Shown in pieces: positions 25,625 through 34,229 of a DNA stretch of 45,877 nucleotides. This DNA comes from Hyphomonadaceae bacterium (GTDB lineage: Bacteria; Pseudomonadota; Alphaproteobacteria; Caulobacterales; Hyphomonadaceae). The stretch's first letter is position 1. Each line of letters begins with the position of its first letter. The notes under the pieces were generated by a model. The model saw only the letters and a program-made list of their open reading frames with translations, did not search any database and had not been told where the DNA came from. Made by a program: the position numbers and the translations under genes. The stretch covers positions 1 to 45,877 of the forward strand of contig CANJIL010000021.1 in the NCBI GenBank assembly GCA_947474455.1, written 5' to 3'.

Positions 25625-26002
25625 ATGTCCGAGCTTGCCGCCCTCGTTCGCCGCTATGTCGAGCGATATAACGCGAACGATGTCGATGGCATGCTGGATT
25701 GCTGCGCGGACGACGTGGTCTTCGAAACGGTGACCAACCCCGGCGGCACCTTCCGTCTCTCCGGCAAGGGCGAAATGCGCGAAGTCATCGAGGCGACCAC
25801 CCGCGCCTTCCGCGAAAGGCGCCATGAGGTCGTGGCCATCCTGGTGGACGGCGAGCGCGCCGCCGCCGAAACCGTGTTTTCCGGCGTTGCTGCAGCCGAA
25901 CTGGGCCACCAAGTCCGTCCCGGCGAGCATGTCTCCATCCGCGGGGCAACGATGTTCGAGCTCCGAGACAACAAGCTCTCCCGCATCTGCGACTACAGCT
26001 AG
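25625..26002 (+). CDS. SnoaL/NTF2-like protein
   Basis: A 125-residue protein of the NTF2-like cone fold. ALVRRYVERYNANDVDGMLD and CCADDVVFETVTNPGG are the usual opening helix and strand, followed by a GKGEMREVIEATTRAFRERR helix and two long strands ending in LSRICDYS. Members include ketosteroid isomerase-like enzymes and small-molecule binding proteins; the active residues cannot be assigned here. ATG 25625 is preceded by cctcaggagtcgtg, with AGGAG about 8 bases upstream. It is divergent from the asd homologue. No role can be stated. Confidence 0.75.
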   Translation: MSELAALVRRYVERYNANDVDGMLDCCADDVVFETVTNPGGTFRLSGKGEMREVIEATTRAFRERRHEVVAILVDGERAAAETVFSGVAAAELGHQVRPGEHVSIRGATMFELRDNKLSRICDYS

Positions 26003-26363
26003 AATGACCGTGTAGAACTTGCTTCGCACGGCGCATCTAGGCTGGTTGATCCCCGGCCGTTTCGGGGCGGGGTTCTCCCTTCGCGCGGCCCGCCCGGCCT
26101 TGATCATGTCGATCGCGAAAACGATGCCGATGATCGCCGGGATCAGCAGTGCGGCCCAGAATGGGCAAAGCGTCCCGCCTGTTGCAGGGCGACATGCGTG
26201 CGCATGGCGGTGTCCGCAGCAAACCGCTCCAGGGTCATAGGGCTCCGTGACCCGCGGCTGAATCCGGCGTAAGCCCACAGCGCGGCGGTCTGACCAGCTT
26301 CTGCAACGATCTCGGATGCCGGACCAAGCTTTAGCGCCGTGTGTAGCCCCGCTCGGGGCGGGA
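26003..26363 (-). other. Stretch without an intact gene; possible broken small membrane-protein frame
   Basis: No intact gene is evident. On the minus strand, one frame ends early with MTLERFAADTAMRTHVALQQ, closing in TGA. A shifted frame carries a hydrophobic segment FWAALLIPAIIGIVFAIDMI followed by basic residues. Joined, they would resemble a one-helix membrane protein with a frameshift near 26180, but no family is recognised. Alternatively the segment is just junk. A short GC-rich hairpin (gcccc, gctc, ggggc) lies near 26346-26359, next to the stop of the VOC gene. Confidence 0.25.
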
Positions 26364-26705
26364 CTAATGCTCGCTCCAGACAGCGAGTTCATTGCCCCCT
26401 GGCTCACGGAAATGAAAGCGCCGGCCGCCCGGGAACGAGAAGGTGGGCCGGGTGATACTGCCGCCCACCGCCTTCACCGCGGCTTCTGCCGCTTCGAGAT
26501 CGACAGCCTTCAGGATAACCAAGGGCAGGGCGCTCGCTTCCGCCGGATCACTCTGGATGACGCCGTCGAGCCCAGCATTTGTCATAGCCGCGCAGTCCGG
26601 CGCTTAGTCCTGGAACGCCCAGCCAAACGCCTTGCCGAAGAACGCCTTGCTCTTTGCGAGGTCGGCGCTTGTGAACTCCACATAGTCAATTTTCAGACGG
26701 GTCAT
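26364..26705 (-). pseudogene. VOC/glyoxalase-fold protein with an internal TAA
   Basis: A single-domain vicinal-oxygen-chelate protein of about 113 codons. The start MTRLKIDYVEFTSADLAKSK followed by AFFGKAFGWAFQD is the opening module; then a TAA (26606-26604) stands where relatives often have Tyr, and the frame continues AMTNAGLDGVIQSDP, GGSITRPTFSFPGGRRFHFR and EPGGNELAVWSEH. Reading on through the stop gives an otherwise normal protein, so this is a nonsense mutation in an old gene or a miscall. A shortened C-terminal product from an internal ATG (26585) is possible but would lack half the fold. Confidence 0.75.
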
Positions 26706-26775
26706 CCAGCGCCCTGTGGTTCATGTTATGTTCCAATGTTTGCCGTGAGCATCGGCAAGCCGCAACCAGAAAAAT

Positions 26776-27858
26776 CTAGAGATGGTTGAGGATCGCGTCG
26801 GCCATCTGGCGTGTGGACATAGAGCCGCCGATATCCGCCGTGCGGGCCCCGCCATCCAGCGCCTTGCCCACGGCTGCGAAGATATTGTCCGCCACGTCCG
26901 CCCGGCCCAGGCTCCAGCGCATCACCATCTCAAGCGACAGGATGGCCGCGATCGGATTGGCGACGCCCTTGCCGGCGATATCCGGCGCCGATCCGTGAAC
27001 CGGCTCGTAGAGACCCGGCACGCCCGGATCGCCCAGCGAGGCAGACGGCAGCATGCCGATCGATCCTGTCAGCATCGAGGCTTCGTCGGACAGGATGTCG
27101 CCGAACAGGTTGTCAGCAAGCAGAACATTGATGTCCTTCGGGGCTTTTACCAGATGCATGGCGGCGGCATCCGCCAGCATGTGGTCCAGCTTTACGTCGC
27201 TATACCGCTCCTGATGAAGCTTCGTTACTTCCTGCCGCCACAGCAGGCCGGAATCCATCACGTTGGATTTCTCGCACGAAAGCACGCCCGCGAACCTGCT
27301 TGTCCGCGTGCGCCCGCGCGCCAGCTCGAACGCGCGGGCCGCGACACGACGGATCTCGCTTGTTGTGTAGACTTGCGTATCAATGCCCCGCCGCTCGCCA
27401 TTGGGCAGCGTCTCGATCGTCTTGGGTTGGCCGAAATAGACCCCCGACGTCAGCTCGCGCACAATGAGGATATCAAGGCCTTCCACCAGCTCCGTCTTCA
27501 ACGCTGAAGCCCCGGCAAGGGCAGGGAAGCAGAAGGCCGGCCGCAGGTTGGCGTAGACGTCGAGATTCTTCCGCATCGACAGCAGCGCAGCTTCCGGCCG
27601 CTTGTCGCGCGGAACGTTGTCCCATTTGGGTCCGCCCACCGCGCCCATCAGGATGGCGTCAGCTTTCCTGGCGCGGGCCATCACCTCATCGGTCAGCGGG
27701 ACGCCGAAATTATCGTATGAGACGCCGCCAAAGAAGGCCTCCTCGATCCGAAGATCCGGCGCCAAATGCGCAGCCACACGGCGCGCCTCCTCAGTCACCT
27801 CCGGTCCGATGCCATCGCCAGGCAGCAGCAGCAGGGTTTGCGTCTTCGTCGTGGTCAT
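26776..27858 (-). CDS. leuB: 3-isopropylmalate dehydrogenase
   Basis: LeuB oxidises 3-isopropylmalate with NAD+ in leucine synthesis. The 360-residue protein shows LLLLPGDGIGPEVTEEARRV, the substrate loop ILMGAVGGPKWDN, RKNLDVYANLRPA, RELTSGVYFGQP, the metal acids in DHMLADAAAMHLV and NVLLADNLFGDILSDEASML, and SAPDIAGKGVANPIA for NAD specificity. ATG 27858 gives MTTTKTQTLLLLPGDG; an upstream in-frame start is not conserved. leuD is 3 kb away on the same strand, with a LysR gene, a broken SDR and others between, so the usual leuCDB cluster is split. leuC is not in the window. Confidence 0.95.
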   Translation of the reverse strand: MTTTKTQTLLLLPGDGIGPEVTEEARRVAAHLAPDLRIEEAFFGGVSYDNFGVPLTDEVMARARKADAILMGAVGGPKWDNVPRDKRPEAALLSMRKNLDVYANLRPAFCFPALAGASALKTELVEGLDILIVRELTSGVYFGQPKTIETLPNGERRGIDTQVYTTSEIRRVAARAFELARGRTRTSRFAGVLSCEKSNVMDSGLLWRQEVTKLHQERYSDVKLDHMLADAAAMHLVKAPKDINVLLADNLFGDILSDEASMLTGSIGMLPSASLGDPGVPGLYEPVHGSAPDIAGKGVANPIAAILSLEMVMRWSLGRADVADNIFAAVGKALDGGARTADIGGSMSTRQMADAILNHL

Positions 27859-27874
27859 CGCGCCGGTCCGTCCG

Positions 27875-28858
27875 TCAATGTTTGGCAGGCGTCTTAGAGC
27901 CTTTCCGCGCGGCGGGAAACCGGCGGCGTGTTTGCCCGATATACATGGTTTCCTTCGCCACATCCCGGATCACGCCCCGCAGCCAGGCCAGCACCGGATC
28001 TGACGCCCGCACGCGGCTCCAGACCACCGTCAGGTCGAGCCCTGTCTCCGGCAGCGGCGGTTCTTTCAGGATCAACCCGAACTGATCGGCGAACGTTCGC
28101 GCAAACACGGCCGAGATCGTCGTCACCATGTCGGTCTGGGCCACCGCGGCGATCGCGCCCATGAAGTGCGGCGTGACCAGCGCGATCCGCCGGTGCACGC
28201 CGACTCGGGCCAGCTGCGCGTCCAGCTCGGACCCTGAATCGCCCATGATCGAGATGCCGACATGGCTGACCTTGCCATAGTCCTCGATCGCCCATTTCCG
28301 CCTGGCCATTGGATGGTCGCGCCGCATTACCAGCGCCAGCCTGTCGGTTGAAAAGGTCTCGCTCCGGGCGCCGGGCGGCAGCTCTGTCGTGGCGATGGCA
28401 AAGGCGAGATCGAGCTGGCCCGTCTCCATCCGCTGGATCAGATCGGGCCCATAGCTTTCGATCCTGACATCGATCCCCGGCGCTTCCCGGCTTAACCGTT
28501 TCATCAGGACGGGCGCAAGCAGGATCGCATGCGTGTCCATGCCGGCAATACGGATCGTCCGCTCCACCTGCGCCGGATCGAAGCTCGGCGGCTGGAACAC
28601 CGCTTTCACTTGGTCGAGCGCCCCGGCCAGCTGACCCGCCAGCGCTTCGGCGCGGGGACTCAACGCATAGCCTCCTCCCGACGCGCGTATCAGCAACACA
28701 TCGCCCAGCACTTCGCGCAGCCGCGCGAGCGCCCGGCTCATCGCTGGCTGGCTGAGGCCGACATCCGCCGCCGCCTGGCTGACATTCCTGCGCTTGAGCA
28801 ACGCTTCCAGCGCCGGCAGCAGGTTGAGATCAAACGCAGGTAGATGCACATCGCGCAT
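27875..28858 (-). CDS. LysR-family transcriptional regulator
   Basis: A 327-residue LysR-type regulator. The winged helix-turn-helix spans residues 1-60 (FDLNLLPALEALLKRRNVSQ, then AAADVGLSQPAMSRALARLR), followed by the effector-binding domain, with Val/Asp-rich strands such as PGIDVRIESYG and TGQLDLAFAIATTEL. The segment FDLNLL is typical of the NodD/PcpR subgroup. ATG 28858 begins MRDVHLPAFD. It is divergent from a dead SDR gene across a 76-base AT-rich gap, the classic LysR target arrangement. The effector is unknown. leuB starts 16 bases after its stop. Confidence 0.87.
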   Translation of the reverse strand: MRDVHLPAFDLNLLPALEALLKRRNVSQAAADVGLSQPAMSRALARLREVLGDVLLIRASGGGYALSPRAEALAGQLAGALDQVKAVFQPPSFDPAQVERTIRIAGMDTHAILLAPVLMKRLSREAPGIDVRIESYGPDLIQRMETGQLDLAFAIATTELPPGARSETFSTDRLALVMRRDHPMARRKWAIEDYGKVSHVGISIMGDSGSELDAQLARVGVHRRIALVTPHFMGAIAAVAQTDMVTTISAVFARTFADQFGLILKEPPLPETGLDLTVVWSRVRASDPVLAWLRGVIRDVAKETMYIGQTRRRFPAARKGSKTPAKH

Positions 28859-28934
28859 ATAAAAAATACCAATTATGCATTTCTGATATAGTGAGGCTTG
28901 GCCTACCGTGCTGTCAACGAACAAGGAGACAGCC
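28859..28934. promoter_or_regulatory. Divergent LysR/SDR promoter region
   Basis: A short AT-rich gap in GC-rich surroundings (ataaaaaataccaattatgc and onward). A -10-like tatagt at about 28887-28892 points towards the SDR gene. LysR-type T-N11-A half sites could be drawn here, for example around atgcatttctgat, but not with certainty. AAGGAG just before 28935 is the ribosome binding site of the SDR gene. Confidence 0.4.
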
Positions 28935-29928
28935 ATGACGCCCCATCAGCCGCTTGTGACCATCTTCGGTTACGGCCCGACAGGGCAGGCGACGGCGGAT
29001 CGCATTCGCGCACGCGGTGCGCGTTGTTCAGCGCAAACGCCCTGCCGATCTTCCCGCCGGCATCGAGTTCATGTTGTGCGACGCGCTCAACGCCGCCGAC
29101 GTCAAGCGCGCCATGACCGGAGCCGGACACGCTGTCATCACGATCGGCTTCGAATACAGTGGCGATGTCTGGAAACAGGCCTGGCCGAAGGCCATGGCCA
29201 ACTTCCTCGCGGCAGCGGAAGCAACCGGAGCCCGCATCGTCCATATCGACAATCTCTATATGTACGGCCCGCAGCACACGCCGCTGCACGAAGACATGCC
29301 GCTGACGTCCTATGGAAAGAAACCCGCCGCCCGCTCCGAAGCCACGCGCATGTGGATGCAGGCTGCCCGCGAAGGCCGGGTGAAATGGGCCGCCCTCCGT
29401 GCCCCGGACTTCTACGGCGCGGGCGTTGATCGCTCGCACACAGGCGAAACCGGGCTGGCCCTCGTCGCCCAAGGCAAGACCGCGCAACTGATCATGTCGC
29501 CTGATCAGCCGCACGCCTTCGCCTATGTGCCGGATATCGCACGCGCTGCTGTAACGCTGCTGGATGCCGGCGACGATGCTTACAATCAAGCCTGGCACGT
29601 CCCTTGCGCGCCCACGCGTACGCTGCGCCAACTCCTGCAGATTGGCGCAGATGCGGTCGGCGTAAAGCTGAAGATCATGGCGATCCCCTCGGGAATGCTT
29701 TCCGTCCTCGGCCTCTTCTCGTCCATGCTGCGCGAGTTTTCCGAAATGCGGTTCACCTGGAACCGGCCCTATCACGTCAATGCGACCAAGTTCGCGCGCC
29801 GCTTCTGGTCCAACGCCACGCCGTTCGAGGTCGGCATACCCATCACCGCAAAGGCGTTTCGCGCCTCCATCACCGACAGGGCGAAAGAGAGCGGGAACGA
29901 TAATCCCGCCAGGACAGCACTTGTTTGA
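28935..29928 (+). pseudogene. NAD(P)-binding epimerase/dehydratase-like protein (SDR), frameshifted
   Basis: An atypical short-chain dehydrogenase/reductase family protein of about 330 residues. ATG 28935 (with AAGGAG before it) begins MTPHQPLVTIFGYGPTGQAT, the dinucleotide-binding loop, then the frame is lost near 29016. The other frame resumes with RVVQRKRPADLPAGIEFMLC and continues to the end: AMTGAGHAVITIGFEYSGDV, RIVHIDNLYMYGP, an S/T-Y-x-x-x-K-type segment (TSYGKKPAARSEATR), AFAYVPDIARAAVTLLDAG. A missing pair of bases or one extra base would explain it. It is divergent from the LysR gene, which may once have regulated it. Not functional as sequenced. Confidence 0.75.
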
Positions 29929-29998
29929 CGGCGCGCCTTGAACCTCTCCACCCGCGGGCGGATAGTCTCGGCTGCGGGAACCGGGAGGGAGACGCCGT

Positions 29999-30373
29999 AT
30001 GGCGCTGTTCAACTTCGACTACAAAGACAGGCCCATGGCCTCGCCCGCAAAGTTCGCCGGCAGGCTGTTCGTCAACATTCTTGTCGCGCTGGCGATCGTA
30101 GCGGTCGCCATGGCCGTCGGCATGTACGGCTATCAGGCCACCGAAGGCATGGCCCCGATCGACGCCTTCCTCAATTCCGCAATGCTGCTCGGCGGCATGG
30201 GACCTGTCGGCCCTGAACTGCACACCGAAGCCGGCAAGCTCTTCGCGGGCTTCTATGCGATCGGCTGTGGTCTGGTCCTGGTGCTGGCATCAGGTGTTGT
30301 GCTCGCGCCCGTCTTTCATCGCGTGCTTCACGCGCTGCACGTCGAAGACGTCGACGATGCTGACAAGGGCTAG
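29999..30373 (+). CDS. Small membrane protein resembling a two-helix ion-channel pore
   Basis: A 124-residue protein with a first membrane helix near residues 24-47 (LFVNILVALAIVAVAMAVGM) and a second near residues 89-107 (GCGLVLVLASGVVLAPVF). Between them lies DAFLNSAMLLGGMGPVGPEL followed by AGKLFAGFYAI. This order (helix, amphipathic pore-like segment with glycines, then T-x-x-G-K-L-F-x-x-x-Y and a second helix) is the layout of two-helix potassium-channel domains. However, the filter T-V-G-Y-G is replaced by L-G-G-M-G. No family was recognised with certainty. Start ATG 29999 is preceded by gggaggga. Its TAG shares CTAG with the convergent Sel1 lipoprotein stop. Confidence 0.55.
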   Translation: MALFNFDYKDRPMASPAKFAGRLFVNILVALAIVAVAMAVGMYGYQATEGMAPIDAFLNSAMLLGGMGPVGPELHTEAGKLFAGFYAIGCGLVLVLASGVVLAPVFHRVLHALHVEDVDDADKG

Positions 30374-31020
30374 AGCGGCTCGGCTGCTTTCTCCTCGCCG
30401 GTTTCCGCATTGCCTGTATCAGGCGCGGCGCCGCCGTCCATCCGCTTCAGCGCGTTCTTCGCGTCCTCGGATCCGAGCTCAACGCCCTTCTGATACCATT
30501 CTCGCGCTTTCTTCTTGTCGGACATGAACGTATCCTGTTCATACATGAGCCCCACGGCCATGATTGCCTGCAGGTGCCCCTGGCGCGCGGCTCGCTCCAT
30601 CATCATCAGGCCCGAATTCGGTTTCAGCTGATATCCGTCACGGCCATAGGCCATCTTGGTTCCGAGCCAGAACTGCGCCTCGGCGACGCCCTTCTCGGCC
30701 GCCGCTTCCATGTCGTGGAAGCCGCCCTGCTGTTGCGAGAAGTCCTGCGAGGACAGCCGCGTCTGTCCACGGTGCAACAGCGCCCAGCCGTTCCCCGCGT
30801 CCGCGAGGTCGTCGATCTTCGCCTCGTCATTCGCCGCACGCGCCGCGTCAAACTCCGGCTTTTGCGGCGTAAGTGCGTCCGCCAGCTCTTTGGCCTTGGC
30901 TTGTTCGGCGGCGACCCTGGGGTCGATCTTCACGGCCTCGATTTCAGGCTTTGCCTCCTCGGTCTTGGCGCCGCAGGCGACGAGCACAAAGCCGAGAACC
31001 AGTGCAAAAACGGAGCGCAT
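30370..31020 (-). CDS. Sel1-repeat lipoprotein
   Basis: A 216-residue lipoprotein with a signal peptide ending in a lipobox (FVLVACG, Cys near residue 16). A charged linker of about 60 residues follows, then Sel1-like helical repeats (AAAEKGVAEAQFWLGTKMAY, ERAARQGHLQAIMAVGLMYE, ARE-WYQKGVELGSEDAKNAL). Such proteins serve as periplasmic protein-protein scaffolds. The start ATG (31020-31018) overlaps the TGA of leuD by one base (TGATG), so it is translationally coupled to leucine synthesis gene leuD, an odd pairing. The protein ends with an acidic, low-complexity tail. Confidence 0.75.
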   Translation of the reverse strand: MRSVFALVLGFVLVACGAKTEEAKPEIEAVKIDPRVAAEQAKAKELADALTPQKPEFDAARAANDEAKIDDLADAGNGWALLHRGQTRLSSQDFSQQQGGFHDMEAAAEKGVAEAQFWLGTKMAYGRDGYQLKPNSGLMMMERAARQGHLQAIMAVGLMYEQDTFMSDKKKAREWYQKGVELGSEDAKNALKRMDGGAAPDTGNAETGEEKAAEPL

Positions 31021-31625
31021 CAGGCGAGCCACGGCTGCGACAGCTTTCGCTGCTCCTCGAACTGCTTGATCGATCCCGCATGCACCAGCGACTCGCCGAT
31101 CTCGTCGAGGCCCTGCAGCAGGCTCGACTTGCGGCCCTGATCGATGTCGAAGTGATGCACTCTGCCGTCCGGCGCCGTCACGCTCTGCGCGGCGAGGTCG
31201 ATCGTGAAGATGTGGTTGGGTCCGCCCGCCTGCTCCAGCAGCTGCTCCACGGTTTCCCGCGGGAGCACCACGGGCAGAAGCCCGTTCTTGAAGCAGTTGT
31301 TGTAGAAAATGTCCGCAAAGCTCGGGGCGATCACGCAGCTCAGCCCCTGATCCAGCAGAGCCCACGGCGCATGCTCGCGCGACGAGCCGCAGCCGAAATT
31401 CTCTTTCGCAATGAGGATCGTAGCCTTGGCGTAAGCCGGCCTGTTGAGCACAAAGTCTGGATTAGGCGATCCGTCCTGATTGGTCTTCAGTTCGTAAAAC
31501 AGGCCCTTTGATAACCCCTCGCGCGAGATGGTTTTAAGGAACTGCTTGGGGATGATCATGTCGGTGTCGACGTTGGCGAGCGGCAACGGCGCGGCGGTTC
31601 CTGTGAGGTTCGTGAACGGTTTCAT
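31020..31625 (-). CDS. leuD: 3-isopropylmalate dehydratase small subunit
   Basis: LeuD pairs with LeuC to isomerise 2- to 3-isopropylmalate. The 201-residue protein carries [58 protein letters not shown] and LPVVLPRE, the standard swivel-domain motifs. The start [14 protein letters not shown] is typical. leuC is not in the window; on the minus strand the gene upstream is a VOC protein. The lipoprotein gene downstream overlaps it by one base. leuB is further downstream, after unrelated genes. Confidence 0.95.
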   Translation of the reverse strand: MKPFTNLTGTAAPLPLANVDTDMIIPKQFLKTISREGLSKGLFYELKTNQDGSPNPDFVLNRPAYAKATILIAKENFGCGSSREHAPWALLDQGLSCVIAPSFADIFYNNCFKNGLLPVVLPRETVEQLLEQAGGPNHIFTIDLAAQSVTAPDGRVHHFDIDQGRKSSLLQGLDEIGESLVHAGSIKQFEEQRKLSQPWLA

Positions 31626-31677
31626 GCCGCAGGTATAGAACGGCTCGGGCGGGAAGGGGAGAGGCGCGTTGCGCCGG

Positions 31678-32526
31678 TCAGTCCGGGTCCGCCGAAAGTA
31701 TCAGGGTCGGCACATTCATCGTCCCATCCCGGACCGTGAACACTCTCGTTCCAGCTCTGCGCCCCGGCCTTATCGGCGTCACGCCGAAATTGGCCGCTGT
31801 CAGTCGGCGGTGCGCCGCATCGATGTCCGGCACGCGCCAGGACAAGCCCCACAGCTTGTCTGGCTGGTTGCCCGTGCCGCCCGATATCTTGTGCGCCAGC
31901 TCGATCGTCAGCTGGCCGACGCGGAAGAACATCAACCGCATGTCCCAGTCCGGGTTCGACCGGTCCAGCGCCAGCCGAAGCCCCAACCGCGCGCCATAGA
32001 GCGCAGCCGCCCGCTCCGGGCTCGCCGTGTTGATCACCACATGGTCGAGGCGAGACACCGCATCCGGCTTGCCCGCTTTATAGATGAGCGGATCGGGCGA
32101 CTTCCGCTGAAGCGCGAAGATGCGCACGCCATGCGTCGCCTGTTCGTCCAGCCGCATCCGCGACCAGTAGCGCGCCTTGCCAGAGAACGGATCGACGCTC
32201 TCCCCGCTAACAATCTCATCCGGCTTCAGCGCGCGCCGGTCGAAGGTCGAGCGTGCGTCGCCAAGATCGGCGCTCGCGAAGATCAGCGATTTCAGCCCGA
32301 CGCCGTCCTGTTCGATCATCGCATGCAGGCGCCGTGCGAGCGGTCCGCCACCCTGCGGCGACATGATCTCCAGCGCTGTGTTGTCCAGCTGAAAGATCAC
32401 CGTCGACGACCCGCCCGGATCGCTCGAGCGCCAGTCAGGCCCCCGGCCGAGCAGGGCGGAATACGCATGCTCACCATCATCGATCGACGGACACACGATG
32501 AGCACGTGGTCTAAGCCTGTGATCAT
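31678..32526 (-). CDS. Two-domain VOC (glyoxalase-like) protein
   Basis: A 282-residue protein with two vicinal-oxygen-chelate modules. The first begins [20 protein letters not shown], the second [20 protein letters not shown], each followed by a strand ending in an acidic residue (TALEIMSPQ and LTIELAHKI). This H...E pattern is the usual metal-ligand set. The glyoxalase-like first module resembles those in proteins of unknown role. Substrate unknown. The start ATG 32526 overlaps the stop of the upstream GNAT gene by 4 bases (ATGA), so both form an operon. Confidence 0.8.
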   Translation of the reverse strand: MITGLDHVLIVCPSIDDGEHAYSALLGRGPDWRSSDPGGSSTVIFQLDNTALEIMSPQGGGPLARRLHAMIEQDGVGLKSLIFASADLGDARSTFDRRALKPDEIVSGESVDPFSGKARYWSRMRLDEQATHGVRIFALQRKSPDPLIYKAGKPDAVSRLDHVVINTASPERAAALYGARLGLRLALDRSNPDWDMRLMFFRVGQLTIELAHKISGGTGNQPDKLWGLSWRVPDIDAAHRRLTAANFGVTPIRPGRRAGTRVFTVRDGTMNVPTLILSADPD

Positions 32527-33197
32527 CGCCCCTGCCGGAAAGACTCAAGAGTCCCTATCTGCACACCATCGTTCGCAAAATTGTCATGCGCAAGCCACCG
32601 GTCCAACACGGCCTTCAGAACCGGCCATTCGCTGTCGATGATGGAATACCATGCGGTGTCCCGGGACATTCCCTTCGTCACCATGTCGTTCCGGAACAGA
32701 CCTTCGCAGGCAAAGCCGATGCGCTCGGCCGCGCGCTTTGAAGCGACGTTGTGGCTGTTGCATTTCCACTCATAGCGTCGATAGCCCAGATCGAAGACGT
32801 GTCCCGCCATGAGCGCCAGCGCCTCGGTCGCCTCGGTTGAGCGCCTGAGCCTCGGCCCGAACGCCACGCATCCAATCTCGGCGCTGCCATGTTCTTCACG
32901 GATGCGCATATAGCTCGCCGTGCCGAGCGCCTCGCCTGAGGTCTGCGCGCATATCACCATCGTGCGCCAGTGATCCGATGTGCGCATGAGGCCAAGAAAA
33001 TCGCCAAGCTCGCGGAGCGTCACGAACGGCCCCACCGGCATCCAGTCCCAGATCGCCGCGTTGGCTTCCCCACCGACTGCTGCAAAGAGGCTGGCGCCAT
33101 GCCTGTCCCAGTCAAGTGGCTCAAGCCGCACGCGTGGGCCGTCGAGAGCTTCAAGCCCCGGCGTTGGCCTTTTCGTCCAGTTTGAAAGATCGCCCAT
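32523..33197 (-). CDS. GNAT acetyltransferase of the RimJ/RimL type
   Basis: A 224-residue acetyltransferase close to RimJ/RimL-type N-acetyltransferases. Recognisable parts are RVRLEPLDWDRHGASLFAAV, SAEIGCVAFGPRLRRSTEAT and the segment RRYEWKCNSHNVASKRAAER-IGF at the acetyl-CoA and substrate side. Such enzymes acetylate protein N-termini or small amines; the substrate is not clear. ATG 33197 is the natural start (MGDLSNWTKRPTPGL). It overlaps the VOC gene downstream by 4 bases and follows a dead mgtC gene. Confidence 0.8.
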   Translation of the reverse strand: MGDLSNWTKRPTPGLEALDGPRVRLEPLDWDRHGASLFAAVGGEANAAIWDWMPVGPFVTLRELGDFLGLMRTSDHWRTMVICAQTSGEALGTASYMRIREEHGSAEIGCVAFGPRLRRSTEATEALALMAGHVFDLGYRRYEWKCNSHNVASKRAAERIGFACEGLFRNDMVTKGMSRDTAWYSIIDSEWPVLKAVLDRWLAHDNFANDGVQIGTLESFRQGR

Positions 33198-33235
33198 GTG
33201 CGTGGGAGTAGGGCGCGGGCTCTCGGCGCGCAAGC

Positions 33236-33788
33236 TCAACGCTCGCCCTTGGCGCCCGGCATGGCCTTGCCCGTCGGCGCCGCAGGCGTCTCTCCCCGGT
33301 CCTCTCGAACATCGTTGTGGTCCCATCCCATCTTCTTCTTGACGAAGCCCGGTCCGAAAAGGGCGACCGGCGCCAGAACCGTCGTGATCCCCGCAATCGC
33401 ATAGGCGCCCGAGCCCCACGCCATGCCGATTGCTGCAGCCGTGCCGGCCCCGGTCGTCAGTTCATGCCCTTTGCCGCCCGACTGGAGGATAATTCCCGCC
33501 GCCAGGAATCCCGCCCCAGCTGTCACCGCTTCGACGATGCGCACTGGGTCGCCCGTCGCCGGTTGCTCGATTGCCCGGATATGCTGGTAGAGTTCCCGGG
33601 CGCCGGCGTGAACACGCAGGCGGCCTGCGCGACGAGGATAGGCGTCCGCAACCCTGCATAGTGACCGCCGTTTTGGCGCTCAATCCGATCAGCCCACCGA
33701 GAAGGCATGCCAGCCCCAGCCGGACGGCGATCACCTACTCAGGCGTCCAGCTGTGCTGCGACAACACGAACGTGGAAATTTCGTCCAT
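33236..33788 (-). pseudogene. MgtC/SapB-family membrane protein, several disabling changes
   Basis: Three frames must be joined to rebuild an MgtC-type protein. ATG 33788 begins MDEISTFVLSQHSWTPE and meets TAG at codon 18, then continues VIAVRLGLACLLGGLIGL, the membrane part. A missing base shifts to ERQNGGHYAGLRTPILVAQA and ACVFTP, and a second shift near 33605 leads to RELYQHIRAIEQPATGDPVR, IVEAVTAGAGFLAAGIILQS and a C-terminal extension. One nonsense codon and two frameshifts in a gene of about 180 codons make a pseudogene almost certain. MgtC proteins act in magnesium homeostasis and virulence in other bacteria. Confidence 0.82.
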
Positions 33789-34229
33789 GCGGGCTGCCAA
33801 AGAGTCCGTGTTCGCATGCTGGACAGTTTCCGTGGAACCGTCTTTTGCCGATCCGCAGCATCGCCTGCTGAACGCGTCTGCGCCGATCCGATGAATTTCA
33901 CTGATCGCCGACGGCCGGTTTCAACCATCCCGCATTATAATCTGAATCGAGTTCGGGAGGATCTCAAAACCTCCGGGCGGGCAGCCAATCCTGTCGCGAA
34001 GTTCAGGAACCGCTGCGGAAAAGACACACTGCGCCGTCGACCGGCAGTCGATCTGAATGCTGGTTCATGCTGATGGCGAAAGGCCTTCCTACATGTCTCA
34101 AAGCCGTGCGCGGTTTGCCATAATCGGAACGAACTGCCGCCTGTGTTGCGTGGCCTGATGATCGCATCGGAACTCGTCACGTGGTCCGGACATTCAACGA
34201 TAAGCCCCAGCCAGGAAGGGCCGTCTGGT
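33789..34229. other. Stretch without recognisable gene
   Basis: About 440 bases between the mgtC remnant and the TrhA-type gene. Short frames exist on both strands, but none has a credible start, a domain or a codon pattern like the neighbours. AGGAAGG at 34212-34218 belongs to the downstream gene. Confidence 0.5.

Noticed and set aside
25613-26407. Long minus-strand frame across the NTF2-like gene
   Set aside because: It is antisense to a recognisable protein and has no coherent domain; only a short hydrophobic part at 26040-26180 might be a real remnant.
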